A stretch of DNA of 64,000 nt from Terrilactibacillus tamarindi (GTDB lineage: Bacteria; Bacillota; Bacilli; Bacillales; Sporolactobacillaceae), in assembly GCF_009718825.1 (NCBI RefSeq), contig NZ_WNHB01000018.1, positions 1-64,000 of the forward strand. Reading direction: 5' to 3'. The notes beneath the pieces were generated by a model. That model did no database searches, was not told the DNA's origin, and saw nothing but the letters and a program-made list of their open reading frames with translations. Positions 28,826-38,054 of this stretch are shown here, in pieces (within the stretch, counting starts at the first letter, position 1; each line of letters begins with the position of its first letter). Position numbers and translations under genes: made by a program.

Positions 28826-30442
28826 TTGATTACAGTAAATAATGTTGGGTTGCGTTATGGCGATCATAAGCTCTTTGAAGAGATCACTATTAAATTTAAT
28901 CCAGGCAACTGTTATGGCCTCATAGGGGCAAATGGTGCTGGAAAATCAACATTTTTAAAAATATTATCAGGAGAAATTGAACCACAAACAGGTGACGTTC
29001 ATATGACTCCAGGTGAGAGACTCGCTTTCTTAAAACAAGACCACTTCCAATATGAAGAACAGGTTGTTCTTGATGTTGTTATTATGGGCCATACAAGATT
29101 ATATGAAGTCATGCAAGAAAAGAACGCCATTTACATGAAGCCTGATTTTTCAGATGAAGACGGTATGAGAGCCGCAGAACTTGAAGGGGAATTTGGTGAA
29201 TTGAACGGATGGGAAGCCGAATCAGAAGCAGCCGTTCTATTAAATGGTTTAGGTATTTCTGATGACCTTCATTCTAAAAAAATGAATGAATTGACCGGTT
29301 CAGAAAAAGTAAAAGTCCTCTTAGCACAAGCTCTATTTGGCAAACCAGATATACTTCTTTTAGATGAACCGACGAACCACTTAGACAGTCGTGCCATTCA
29401 ATGGCTAGAAGAATTTTTAATAAACTTTGAAAACACGGTTATTGTTGTCTCACACGACCGTTATTTCTTAAATAAAATCTGTACACATATTGCAGATCTG
29501 GATTTTGGTAAAATTCAAATCTATGTCGGGAATTATGATTTCTGGTATGAATCAAGTCAATTAGCTCAAAAATTGATGCAAGAATCAAATAAGAAAAAAG
29601 AAGAGAAAATCAAAGAACTTCAAGCCTTTGTTGCTCGGTTCAGTGCTAATGCCTCAAAATCCAAACAAGCTACTTCACGTAAGAAGTTACTTGATAAAAT
29701 TACGCTCGATGATATTCAGCCTTCTTCACGCCGGTACCCTTTTATCCATTTCAAACCAGAACGCGAAATTGGAAATGATGTCCTCTTCGTCGAAGGCTTA
29801 ACGAAAACAATTGACGGCGTTAAGGTTCTTGATAATCTCCATTTCACTCTTGGTCGTGAAGATAAAGTGGCCTTTGTAGGCCCGAATGAACTTGCCATTA
29901 CGACTCTATTTAAAATCTTAGCGGGTGAACTTGAACCAGACAGTGGATCATTTAAATGGGGAGTCACGACAAAGCAGTCTTACTTTCCAAAAGACAACAC
30001 CGCTTACTTTGAAAATAGTGATCTAACATTAGTCGATTGGCTTAGACAGTATTCGCCTGATGACCAAAGCGAAAGTTTCTTAAGAGGATTCTTAGGACGC
30101 ATGTTATTCTCTGGTGAAGAAGCACTCAAAAAAGCGAAAGTTCTTTCTGGTGGCGAAAAAGTACGCTGCATGCTATCAAAAATGATGTTATCTGGCGCTA
30201 ATGTATTAATGCTTGATGAACCAACGAACCACTTAGATCTCGAATCCATTACAGCTCTGAACGAAGGTCTAATCAACTATAAAGGTGTCCTTCTTTTTGC
30301 CTCACATGACCATCAATTTGTCCAATCGATGGCAACAAGAATTATGGAAATCACACCTCAAGGGTTAATTGATAAAGAATGCTCTTATGACGAGTATTTG
30401 GAAGATGCGGAATTACAAGAAAAAGTTAACAGTATGTATTAA
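28826..30442 (+). CDS. ykpA: ABC-F family ATPase (YkpA type)
   Basis: This soluble protein carries two ABC ATPase domains joined by a charged linker (KKKEEKIKELQAFVARFSANASKSKQ, read in two parts) and has no membrane segments. Family members act on the ribosome as translation factors. The first domain has a normal Walker A (GANGAGKST); the second reads GPNELAITT, in which the Gly and Lys are replaced. I recall the same degenerate second site in B. subtilis YkpA, so it is probably a family trait. Both Walker B sites (LLLDEPTNHLD, LMLDEPTNHLD) are intact. The start is TTG with TGGAGGA upstream. Confidence 0.9.
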   Translation: MITVNNVGLRYGDHKLFEEITIKFNPGNCYGLIGANGAGKSTFLKILSGEIEPQTGDVHMTPGERLAFLKQDHFQYEEQVVLDVVIMGHTRLYEVMQEKNAIYMKPDFSDEDGMRAAELEGEFGELNGWEAESEAAVLLNGLGISDDLHSKKMNELTGSEKVKVLLAQALFGKPDILLLDEPTNHLDSRAIQWLEEFLINFENTVIVVSHDRYFLNKICTHIADLDFGKIQIYVGNYDFWYESSQLAQKLMQESNKKKEEKIKELQAFVARFSANASKSKQATSRKKLLDKITLDDIQPSSRRYPFIHFKPEREIGNDVLFVEGLTKTIDGVKVLDNLHFTLGREDKVAFVGPNELAITTLFKILAGELEPDSGSFKWGVTTKQSYFPKDNTAYFENSDLTLVDWLRQYSPDDQSESFLRGFLGRMLFSGEEALKKAKVLSGGEKVRCMLSKMMLSGANVLMLDEPTNHLDLESITALNEGLINYKGVLLFASHDHQFVQSMATRIMEITPQGLIDKECSYDEYLEDAELQEKVNSMY

Positions 30443-30446
30443 TTCT

Positions 30447-30490
30447 AAAACCATGTCTGTGTGAGATCTCACGTAGACATGGTTTTTTTT
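30447..30490 (+). terminator. Terminator of the ABC-F gene
   Basis: AAAACCATGTCT pairs with AGACATGGTTTT, enclosing the palindrome GTGAGATCTCAC, and eight T residues follow. Confidence 0.9.
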
Positions 30491-30721
30491 CGCTTTTCAC
30501 ACCACTCTATCAGATATAGGGTTATTAATAGTTTTTAATATTCTTGTTTGTGGTCCTAAATGTTTTGGTTAAAAAGAAGCTTTTAAAGTAATTACGATAC
30601 TACTTTATCCCTCCCCTTCCTCTCTTCTAATCACATTTCTATTAAAAAATCTATTTCTATCATATTTCAAAAGAATCACTCATAGGTTTATAGAGACAAG
30701 GATCAGATAGGAGGATACCCC

Positions 30722-31843
30722 ATGAATTCACGACCCAACAAAGACCAGCAGCCTTTCTTTACCAACCTTTTATATAAATGTTTAATTTTATTTCTAACCA
30801 TCTATGGTTTTATTCTTATTCTGGTTCTCAATCACACACATGTAGGAGTTGTAGACTCTTATTTAAATAACATGACCATTCATTCAAAAACACTTTTCTT
30901 TGAAACTTTTGGAAATGAAAATGCCAACTTCAAACAAGTGGTATCTAAAGACGATGAACCCGTAAATGTTTATAATTTGTTACTTCAAACCGTAACAAAT
31001 ATAAAATTTAATGATATTCGTAGCCTCATGGGCTCAGAAATTCCTGGATTTTCCTCTTACAATGCCAAAATTTTTGTAGCTGGTAAAGGCGTCAACTATA
31101 CTAACCTACCAGAGGAGTCTCCACCACCACCAAAGAATAGTCTTCCCGATAAAGAAAATGAAAATAAAGATAATAATGAAAATAATAACCAAAAAAATGA
31201 ACAAAATAATCCATCGAACTCGATTAAGAAAAAAGTGGTTTATATATATCATTCACATAGTTGGGAATCCTACTTGCCGGCTCTTGAAAATAAATCAGAT
31301 CCAAATGCCGCTGTCAGTAACGATCCGTCAAAAAATGTCCTTCGTGCAGGTAAAGACATACAAGATTATCTTGCCAAAAAAGGTATTGGTTCGAATCAAG
31401 ATACAACAGTCAAAAAGAATTATAACCAAGCTTATCAGATTTCACGAGGTATTGTTCAAAATGCGATGAAAAAAGATAAAGATCTAAACTACTTAATCGA
31501 CATTCACCGTGATGCCTCTGGGCGTAAATTAACAACATCGACGATTAAAAATCAAACGTATGCTCGAGTTGCGATTATCATTGGAGAAGCCAATCCGAAC
31601 TACTCGGCAAATCTATACTTTGCCAAACAGATTCACAAAGTACTCGATAAACGTTATCCTGGATTAAGTCGAGGTATTATCGGAAAAAGTAAATTAGAAG
31701 GAAACGGTGTATATAATCAGGATCTTTCTAAAAATGCCATCCTAATTGAAATTGGTGGTGTTCAAAATACGTTAGATGAAGTCGATCGATCTGCTAATGC
31801 TTTTGCTGAAGCTTTGACAGAAGTCATAAATTCAACAAATTAA
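30722..31843 (+). CDS. spoIIP: Stage II sporulation protein P
   Basis: SpoIIP is a membrane-anchored amidase and endopeptidase that thins septal peptidoglycan during engulfment, together with SpoIID and SpoIIM. The protein has an N-terminal membrane helix, an Asn/Lys-rich linker (about 140-170) and the catalytic domain. That domain shows zinc ligands in IYHSHSWESYLP and LIDIHRDASGR, and the glutamate in ILIEIGGVQNTLDE. In B. subtilis spoIIP follows gpr; here it stands alone, so it may be a second copy. RBS AGGAGG is well placed. Confidence 0.92.
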   Translation: MNSRPNKDQQPFFTNLLYKCLILFLTIYGFILILVLNHTHVGVVDSYLNNMTIHSKTLFFETFGNENANFKQVVSKDDEPVNVYNLLLQTVTNIKFNDIRSLMGSEIPGFSSYNAKIFVAGKGVNYTNLPEESPPPPKNSLPDKENENKDNNENNNQKNEQNNPSNSIKKKVVYIYHSHSWESYLPALENKSDPNAAVSNDPSKNVLRAGKDIQDYLAKKGIGSNQDTTVKKNYNQAYQISRGIVQNAMKKDKDLNYLIDIHRDASGRKLTTSTIKNQTYARVAIIIGEANPNYSANLYFAKQIHKVLDKRYPGLSRGIIGKSKLEGNGVYNQDLSKNAILIEIGGVQNTLDEVDRSANAFAEALTEVINSTN

Positions 31844-31853
31844 TTTTAAATAT

Positions 31854-31907
31854 AAAAGGCCTCGTCTTCACATCATTAGTCCCACTACCTAAGGCCTTTT
31901 GTTTTTT
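31854..31907 (+). terminator. Terminator of spoIIP
   Basis: AAAAGGCCT and AAGGCCTTTT form the stem around a 28-nt loop, followed by a T-rich tract. Confidence 0.7.
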
Positions 31908-32112
31908 TATAAGTGACTTTTGTAATTTTTTAGAGAGTTAACACGTTCTGAGTAGGCCATTTTTCTGATCTATGTTAAAATAAAAAAAGTAATATAAATA
32001 TTAGTAGCAGGTCATAATATTAAGTAATATAATATAACTATAGAAATATCTTTACTATATAAATATTTGTGACTCTGTGAACATCATAAACTTTTTAACA
32101 AGGAGACAAAAT

Positions 32113-33693
32113 ATGGAACTTAGCGATCTTATAGCACCTGACCAGTACAATTTAACAAGTGAAATAGAAGCCTTTGCTTCAGACAAAACAGCCATTATTT
32201 GGGAAGATGAAACGGGAGAACAAAAGAAAATATCTTATAATGAGCTCTTATCAAGAGCCAATCAATTGGCTAATGGACTAACGCGTCTAGGTCTTACAAA
32301 AGGCGATAAAGTTTTAGTTATGGTCCCAAGGTTGATTGAAGCTTATGTCATCTATCTTGGTTGCCTTAAAGCAGGGATGGTTCTGATACCTGGATCTGAG
32401 ATGCTCAGAACCAAAGATATCCATTATCGTATTCATCAAGGTGAAGCAAAAGCCGTGATATCCTATAAAGACTTTTGCCCACAAATTGATCGAATCACGG
32501 ATCCGACACCAACTTTAAAATTCAAATTTTCTATTGGTGGGAAAGTTGAAGGTTGGGAAACTCTTGAGTCTATTACGAACCTTGAATCTAAGACATTCAA
32601 CACGGTTGAAACAAAACAAGATGACACGGCTTTCTTGACCTATACATCTGGTACGACAGGAAATCCTAAAGGCGTCGTTCATAGTCATGGATGGGCCTAT
32701 GCTCACCTACGTATTGCTCCCACTCGCTGGCTCAATATATCAGAAAATGATACTGTTTGGGCAACGGCAGGTCCTGGTTGGCAAAAATGGGTTTGGAGTC
32801 CCTTCTTATCTGTATTAGGTAAAGGTGCTACTGGGTTTGTTTATCATGGTCGATTCAAACCAGAAAACCAATTAGCTTTATTAGAGAAACATCAGATCAA
32901 TGTATTATGTTGTACACCAACTGAGTATCGACTCATGGCTAAAGTGGATCATTTAAGTGATTTTGATCTATCAAAGTTGCATAGTGCCGTCTCTGCAGGT
33001 GAACCATTAAATCGTGAGGTTATTACTATTTTCCAAAACGCCTTTGATATTCAAGTTCGTGATGGGTATGGTCAAACGGAAAGTACTTTACTCATCGGTA
33101 CACTTAAAGGTATGGAAATTCGTCCTGGATCGATGGGTAAACCCCTTCTCAGTGAATTTATAACCATTGTTGATGAAGAAGGAAATCCCGTACCTCCAGG
33201 TGTCGAAGGAAATATTGCCTTAAGACGTGATTTCCCCGCTCAGTTCAAAACGTATTATAAAGAACCTGAACGTATGAAAGCAGCGATAAAAGGTAATTAC
33301 TTTTTAACTGGCGACCGTGCAACAAGAGACGAAGATAACTATTTCTGGTTCCAAGGTCGTCGCGACGACATTATTATCAGTTCTGGCTATACCATTGGAC
33401 CTTTTGAAGTTGAAGATGCTCTAATGAAACATAAAGCCGTCAAAGAATGTGCGGCGGTTGCGAGTCCAGATGAAATTCGTGGTAATATTGTTAAAGCCTT
33501 CATTGTTCTTAAAGACGGCTACACAGGTTCAGAAGAACTTATCAAAGAACTGCAAACGACGGTCAAAGAAAATACAGCTCCCTATAAATATCCACGTGCC
33601 ATTGAATTTGTTGAGGAGTTACCAAAAACAGATTCTGGTAAAATTAGACGAGTGGATTTACGTAATCGAGAACTTCAGGCAGCAAAGCGGTAA
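32113..33693 (+). CDS. AMP-forming acyl-CoA synthetase (MbcS / AcsA-like)
   Basis: The enzyme activates a short or medium-chain acid with ATP and CoA. It carries the P-loop-like TYTSGTTGNPKGVVHSHG, the adenylate motif DGYGQTEST, TGDRATRDEDNYFWFQGR (A8 hinge) and the C-terminal Lys region PKTDSGKIRRVDLR. The ORF can be read from 32077, but AAGGAGA before ATG 32113 decides the start (MELSDLIAPDQYN, 526 residues). It resembles medium- and branched-chain acyl-CoA synthetases more than acetyl-CoA synthetase, from the tryptophan-rich pocket region GPGWQKWVWSP. Single gene. Confidence 0.87.
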   Translation: MELSDLIAPDQYNLTSEIEAFASDKTAIIWEDETGEQKKISYNELLSRANQLANGLTRLGLTKGDKVLVMVPRLIEAYVIYLGCLKAGMVLIPGSEMLRTKDIHYRIHQGEAKAVISYKDFCPQIDRITDPTPTLKFKFSIGGKVEGWETLESITNLESKTFNTVETKQDDTAFLTYTSGTTGNPKGVVHSHGWAYAHLRIAPTRWLNISENDTVWATAGPGWQKWVWSPFLSVLGKGATGFVYHGRFKPENQLALLEKHQINVLCCTPTEYRLMAKVDHLSDFDLSKLHSAVSAGEPLNREVITIFQNAFDIQVRDGYGQTESTLLIGTLKGMEIRPGSMGKPLLSEFITIVDEEGNPVPPGVEGNIALRRDFPAQFKTYYKEPERMKAAIKGNYFLTGDRATRDEDNYFWFQGRRDDIIISSGYTIGPFEVEDALMKHKAVKECAAVASPDEIRGNIVKAFIVLKDGYTGSEELIKELQTTVKENTAPYKYPRAIEFVEELPKTDSGKIRRVDLRNRELQAAKR

Positions 33694-33724
33694 TAGACCT
33701 GATATTTCTCAAAATAACATTATG

Positions 33725-33759
33725 AAAAGGACTCTCACTTCTAAAATGAGAGTCCTTTT
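33725..33759. terminator. Terminator between the acyl-CoA synthetase gene and ykoC
   Basis: A 13-bp stem (AAAAGGACTCTCA / TGAGAGTCCTTTT) with a 9-nt loop serves both convergent transcripts. Confidence 0.88.
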
Positions 33760-33781
33760 CATTTTGCAAAAAACTACAATT

Positions 33782-34588
33782 TTAATAAGATCTTTCCAAT
33801 ACATTGTTATAAGGGGTTAACGGCACGTATGATGAGAAAATCCATGAACCAATGATAATAAGAAGAATGAGACAGGTAAATAAAACATCATATCGACTAA
33901 ATCCGATTTGATAATAGTATGTCCTCTTTTTAACCATTGAAAATTGTTTTGCTTCCATGGCGACAGCAATTCGCTGAGCACGACGGATCGCTTGGGCTAA
34001 TAAGATAATAGCATACCTTTTCATACGCCTGTAAAAGGCACGGAGTCCCTTTTCTTCCGACATCCCTCTTACTTTCATCGCGGCTCGAATAATTCGATAT
34101 TCTTCTATCATGATGGGAATTAACCGAAAAGCCGCTAGGAAGGAGTAGGCATATTTAGGAGGAATTCTAAGCTGCTGCATGACAGAGTAGAAAAAAGGAA
34201 CGGGCTCCGTTGTTGAAGCAAAGATCAATCCTAACATACCATAGACGAATGTCCGTAGCCCTAAATGTAAACCCCTTGTCATACTTTCAATCGATATCGT
34301 AATAAGGTGCCATTCAAAAAGCATATGTGTTCCTTTTCCAAAGAACACCATGGCTGACGCACTAAAAACCGATAGGATAAACGTCATGGCCACAAGCCAG
34401 AACGAGAGTTTTTTGGAAAAACCGTTGCAGAATAGGTAAAAAATAAAAAAAGCAAACGAGGAGACTAACATCACATTAAAATTATGGACGAAGAGATAAA
34501 TCATAAAAATAGCAGCTATTGTCAAAAACTTCAAGCTTGGATTGACTCGTGCTAACCATTTTTGATTCGGGTTCCAGTAGGTGTTCAT
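33782..34588 (-). CDS. ykoC: ECF transporter transmembrane (T) component YkoC
   Basis: This 268-residue membrane protein is the energy-coupling transmembrane subunit of an ECF transporter. It has several hydrophobic segments and the coupling-helix motifs RAAMKVRGM and RRAQRIAVAMEAKQF (the two Ala-Arg-Gly type motifs that contact the ATPase). It starts in an ATGA overlap with the end of ykoD. Together with ykoE and ykoD it should import a thiamine precursor, as the TPP riboswitch upstream indicates. Confidence 0.88.
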   Translation of the reverse strand: MNTYWNPNQKWLARVNPSLKFLTIAAIFMIYLFVHNFNVMLVSSFAFFIFYLFCNGFSKKLSFWLVAMTFILSVFSASAMVFFGKGTHMLFEWHLITISIESMTRGLHLGLRTFVYGMLGLIFASTTEPVPFFYSVMQQLRIPPKYAYSFLAAFRLIPIMIEEYRIIRAAMKVRGMSEEKGLRAFYRRMKRYAIILLAQAIRRAQRIAVAMEAKQFSMVKKRTYYYQIGFSRYDVLFTCLILLIIIGSWIFSSYVPLTPYNNVLERSY

Positions 34589-36039
34589 GTAACGACCCCT
34601 TCCAATTGCATCCCTCGCTTCGTTTTTTCATCTGACTTAATTCGGCCGTTATGAATCCTAATTTTGCGAGTCGCCAAACGATGAACAATTTCTTCTTCGT
34701 GAGTAACCATAATCAACGTTGTCCCTTCTTCTCGCATCGTTTCAAACTGCCTAAGCAGGGAAAAGGTATTTCTTGCATCTTGTCCAAAGGTAGGCTCATC
34801 TAATAAAATGACACTTGGTTTATGAATGATCGAAGAAGCAACGCTTAACCGTCGCTTTTGGCCAATGGACAATTGAAAAGGATGTAAATGTCGAACATGA
34901 TCCAAATTAAATAACCGAAGGGCATCATTTACTTTTAATTGAATCTCCTCTTCTTCTCCTCCCCTAATGACAAGCCCGAAAGCCATCTCTTCTTCTACAC
35001 TATCCGTCACAAATTGGTATTCTGGGTTTTGAAATAGAAAACTTACATCATCTTTCTCATTTTTAACCTTCCAGATCCGATCTCCCTTTGTTTTGATTAA
35101 ATCCATCATTCCTTCAATAAATGTGCTTTTTCCAGCTCCATTTTCGCCAACGATAGCGACCCATTCTCCTTTATTGATTTGGAATTGGGATACCTCAAAT
35201 TTCACTTGTTTGCCCCGGTAAGCTCTAAAATTTTTTAATATTAAACGTGGATCTGTTGAAACTTCTTGAGGCAATTTTAAGATCTCCTCTTCTGGAAACG
35301 TTTCTTCCCAGATTCCGGGATGCCAAATACCATATTGCCGTAATTCACTTTTGTATTGGTTAAAAATCAGTTCTTTTGGACCATCAGCAATGATCTGGCC
35401 ATTGAAGTTAAATAAGACAATTCGATCAACAAAGTCGATGACATGATCGATTTTATGTTCGACAATGATAAGTGTTTTATCTTTTGAGATAGTTTGTACC
35501 GTTTTCCACAGATCTTCTGTTCCTTTAGGATCCAGCAAGGCGGTCGGTTCATCAAGAAATAAGACATCCGGTTTTAAGGCTAAGACAGACGCTACAGCTA
35601 GCCGCTGTTTCATTCCTCCCGATAGCGTAGAAATGAGTTGATGTCGATGATTTAACTTAAGCCCCACAGCTGTTAGATACTGATCAATCAAGTCTTTCAT
35701 GTCATCTTTAGGAACTTGTTGATTTTCAAGGACGAAAGCTATTTCTTCATCTACATAGGGCATACAAAATTGTGTTTCTGGATCTTGAAAGATAATGCCG
35801 CATCTTTTTGGGATGCGGCTATCTTTCGTTTTAATCGGTATTTCAATACTATTGGGTATCAATCCAGATAAGACTTGTAAAAGCGTCGATTTCCCGCACC
35901 CTGAAGGACCTAAAAATAAGATTTTCTCGCCTTGATGATATTGGAATGTCAGGTCTTTTAAAAATAAGTCCTTCTCTTTCGGAAATACAAGTCTAAGATC
36001 TGTCACGCCAAACGCCTCTCTATTTGTTAAGGACATCAT
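34585..36039 (-). CDS. ykoD: ECF transporter duplicated ATPase YkoD
   Basis: Two ABC ATPase domains lie in one chain of about 484 residues. Domain 1 has Walker A GPSGCGKST and signature LSGGM; domain 2 has GENGAGKST, LSIGQ and Walker B ILLDEPT. This fused double ATPase is typical of YkoD and ThiX-type ECF systems. TAAGG lies 6 bases before ATG 36039, better spaced than for ATG 36045. The gene overlaps ykoE by 20 bases, so translation is probably coupled. Confidence 0.9.
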   Translation of the reverse strand: MMSLTNREAFGVTDLRLVFPKEKDLFLKDLTFQYHQGEKILFLGPSGCGKSTLLQVLSGLIPNSIEIPIKTKDSRIPKRCGIIFQDPETQFCMPYVDEEIAFVLENQQVPKDDMKDLIDQYLTAVGLKLNHRHQLISTLSGGMKQRLAVASVLALKPDVLFLDEPTALLDPKGTEDLWKTVQTISKDKTLIIVEHKIDHVIDFVDRIVLFNFNGQIIADGPKELIFNQYKSELRQYGIWHPGIWEETFPEEEILKLPQEVSTDPRLILKNFRAYRGKQVKFEVSQFQINKGEWVAIVGENGAGKSTFIEGMMDLIKTKGDRIWKVKNEKDDVSFLFQNPEYQFVTDSVEEEMAFGLVIRGGEEEEIQLKVNDALRLFNLDHVRHLHPFQLSIGQKRRLSVASSIIHKPSVILLDEPTFGQDARNTFSLLRQFETMREEGTTLIMVTHEEEIVHRLATRKIRIHNGRIKSDEKTKRGMQLEGVVT

Positions 36040-36601
36040 AGTCATCCTTAGAGGCTGGTCTCACAAGATTTGTAACTCCCGTTTTCTCAAGTGCTTTAAC
36101 AAGGAAATAGGCAATAAATCCTGAAATAACAATCGTTCCTAGGAAACGGAAAACAACATTTAACAGTATATTCCACCCTGCTAAATCAACAAGATCGCCA
36201 TAATAATAATCTAAGATATAAGAGCCTACAGCAGCAGCTAAGCCAGATAAAATGGTTACTGGAAGATTAAATTTCTTATAAGCAAAGATTAAGAAAATAA
36301 TTTCAGAAAAAGCCCCTTGAATAATTCCGTAATAAAAGTTAATGATTCCACCACTTCCAGCAAATAAAACTTCCATCATGGCGGCTGCAACTTCAGCTAA
36401 TAGAGCAACGCCAGGTTTACGAATAATTAACATAGCGACTGGAGCAGCAATAAAGTAAATACCATATGTTAATTGTTCGGCTTGGAATCCCAGTATTTTT
36501 ACAATGTCATATAGTGGGCCTGAAATTTTGTAGATCAACCCAAAGACGATAGCAATCACAATGGTAACTAAAATATCGGTTAATTTAAGACGTTTACTCA
36601 T
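36020..36601 (-). CDS. ykoE: ECF transporter substrate-binding (S) component YkoE
   Basis: The 193-residue membrane protein has five or six hydrophobic segments and the S-component pattern FVLAGSGGIINFYYGIIQGAF in variant form (EVLFAGSGGIINFYYGI). In B. subtilis YkoE belongs to the ykoFEDC operon for hydroxymethylpyrimidine or thiamine uptake. There is no ykoF here, so a soluble precursor-binding protein is missing. The operon is under a TPP riboswitch. RBS GGAGGAAGTCG is well placed. Confidence 0.9.
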   Translation of the reverse strand: MSKRLKLTDILVTIVIAIVFGLIYKISGPLYDIVKILGFQAEQLTYGIYFIAAPVAMLIIRKPGVALLAEVAAAMMEVLFAGSGGIINFYYGIIQGAFSEIIFLIFAYKKFNLPVTILSGLAAAVGSYILDYYYGDLVDLAGWNILLNVVFRFLGTIVISGFIAYFLVKALEKTGVTNLVRPASKDDYDVLNK

Positions 36602-36718
36602 GAAACGACTTCCTCCCTGTGTAATATTATGACACTATAGGTTTGATTGAACCTTATCCTGTCTTTGATCAGTATTTATCAGCAATACTACGAAACCTTA
36701 TAATTGGTCAGCCAATAA

Positions 36719-36749
36719 AAAAACCACTCCAAACGACAGGAAGTGGTTG
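36719..36749 (-). terminator. Riboswitch-controlled terminator upstream of ykoE
   Basis: On the minus strand AACCACT and AGTGGTT form the stem, and seven T residues follow. The 5' arm AACCACTTCC can instead pair with GGAAAGTGGTT just past the aptamer (one bulged A), which would be the antiterminator. Confidence 0.85.
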
Positions 36750-36782
36750 ATTTTCTCTATGAAAAAAGATGAATGAAGACCA

Positions 36783-36876
36783 TGAGAAAACCACTTTCCT
36801 ACGCTGGTCCTAACCAGATCAGGTCTAAGGGTCAAAGCCATACGCTTTTCTCAGCCAAACGCTCCCCTAGTGGACA
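36783..36876 (-). promoter_or_regulatory. TPP (THI-box) riboswitch controlling ykoEDC
   Basis: Read on the minus strand, the aptamer shows ACTAGGGGAGC, GGCTGAGAAAAGC, ACCCTTAGACCTGATCTGG and TTAGGACCAGCGTAGG in order, the invariant THI-box segments. A terminator with a visible antiterminator partner follows, so transcription of the thiamine-precursor transporter should be switched off when TPP is abundant. Confidence 0.96.
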
Positions 36877-36898
36877 AATATGTATTTAATTCTTTTAT

Positions 36899-36927
36899 AC
36901 GATACACCAATTTCCACTATCTTTCAA
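36899..36927 (-). promoter_or_regulatory. Probable promoter of the ykoEDC operon
   Basis: TTGAAA and TATCGT are spaced by 17 bases on the minus strand, just upstream of the TPP aptamer. Confidence 0.45.
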
Positions 36928-37050
36928 TAGGTTTTTTTGGGAGAGAGATAAAAGCTAAATGAAAGTGTCTATTAGATCATCTCTTTATAAAAACTTAGTT
37001 GTATAACTTGTACTAAAGGTGGAAAGATAGAATTTGAGGAGGTGTTAGTT

Positions 37051-37314
37051 GTGTCTCATCCTTATACCTGTCCGAATTGCAAGACAAATAAAACGAGGTT
37101 TAATCTTATTGATCAAGTTGCTCATGCCGTCAAACTGGATCCGAGTTCCGGAGACGTCGTTCAAGAGTACTCATCTGGTCAACTTGACCCTTTCCATATC
37201 CCTTACCGTGGTCCGGAAAGAAAGGTTCAATGTGGAACTTGTGGTCTTATCGAAGATGAACTGGTTTTTATAAAACAAGCAGAATACTTAAAAACAAAAC
37301 AACGTAACGGATGA
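37051..37314 (+). CDS. Small zinc-ribbon protein
   Basis: The protein of about 87 residues starts at GTG 37051, with GAGGAGG 8 bases upstream. It has two Cys pairs: YTCPNCKTNKTRF at the N-terminus and VQCGTCGLIEDE near residue 70, which would hold one zinc ion. The 50 residues between them include FHIPYRGPER and no other motif. The function is unknown. Its stop overlaps the start of the next gene (ATGA), suggesting that the two are translated together. Confidence 0.65.
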   Translation: MSHPYTCPNCKTNKTRFNLIDQVAHAVKLDPSSGDVVQEYSSGQLDPFHIPYRGPERKVQCGTCGLIEDELVFIKQAEYLKTKQRNG

Positions 37315-37829
37315 TCTTTTCAAAAATAGCTCTAACGGCTGGCTTCATCCTTTCTGTAGTACTTAATTGGCATGAGCCTCTCGTAGATAGTGAGCATTCA
37401 TACCGAAATGTAAGACAATTAATCAAAACGTCAGATGTTATCGTTCTTGGTACGATCCAAAACGTGAACCATCAAGTCCGGACAAATCGTCAAGTTGGGA
37501 ATGGTCAGTTAGTTAATTATGAACAAAAAGTTAACATCAAACATGTGTTTAAAGGGAATCCTAGTTCCAATCTTTCATTAATAACGACAGGCGTGAACCC
37601 ACTTCCTCCCCCTCGGGATCCTATTAATAAACGTTATACCGGACCACTTGCAGAAGGAGACTATCTTCTCTTTTTGTCTTCGCTAAAACAAGATAGTTAT
37701 TTTCGATTAAACAGTGGATTTCAAAGTGTCTACCCATTTATTAATCAAAAAACGATTGCGTTAGAAGAAGGATTTCATTCCTTACATGGACTTACAATAA
37801 ATGAAGTAACAAACTATCTCTCTCAATAA
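37311..37829 (+). CDS. Putative secreted protein, unknown
   Basis: The 172-residue protein begins with an uncleaved-anchor or signal-like helix (KIALTAGFILSVVLNW). The rest is beta-rich: SDVIVLGTIQNVNHQV, VNIKHVFKGNP, and ADGDYLLFLS-type text (AEGDYLLFLSSLKQDSYFRL). This layout is common in small secreted Bacillus proteins of unknown role. It overlaps the zinc-ribbon gene by four bases, an odd pairing of a cytosolic metal-binding protein with an exported one. Confidence 0.6.
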   Translation: MIFSKIALTAGFILSVVLNWHEPLVDSEHSYRNVRQLIKTSDVIVLGTIQNVNHQVRTNRQVGNGQLVNYEQKVNIKHVFKGNPSSNLSLITTGVNPLPPPRDPINKRYTGPLAEGDYLLFLSSLKQDSYFRLNSGFQSVYPFINQKTIALEEGFHSLHGLTINEVTNYLSQ

Positions 37830-37835
37830 TTAATT

Positions 37836-37880
37836 AAACTTCCATCTATCTCGCCTTTTTAAAATAGATGGAAGTTTTTT
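37836..37880 (+). terminator. Terminator of the zinc-ribbon operon
   Basis: A 14-bp stem (AAACTTCCATCTAT / ATAGATGGAAGTTT) is followed by TTTCC. It lies 7 bases past the stop codon. Confidence 0.88.
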
Positions 37881-38054
37881 CCAAATTCATTATATACCTT
37901 GATCTAGCCAACCTCGTAGTGGAAACTTAATGCCCTCTCTTTGAACTTACAACGGTCATTGATCCCATGGAAATCTATTAAAATTTTTTCTTTTTGGTAT
38001 AAGTTTAATAGGACAAGCATAAGATTTACTATTAAAACCAAGGAGGAGTCTTAC

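Noticed and set aside
29880-29910. Degenerate Walker A in the ABC-F protein as a new mutation
   Set aside because: I recall the same NELA-type replacement in B. subtilis YkpA, so it looks like a family trait.
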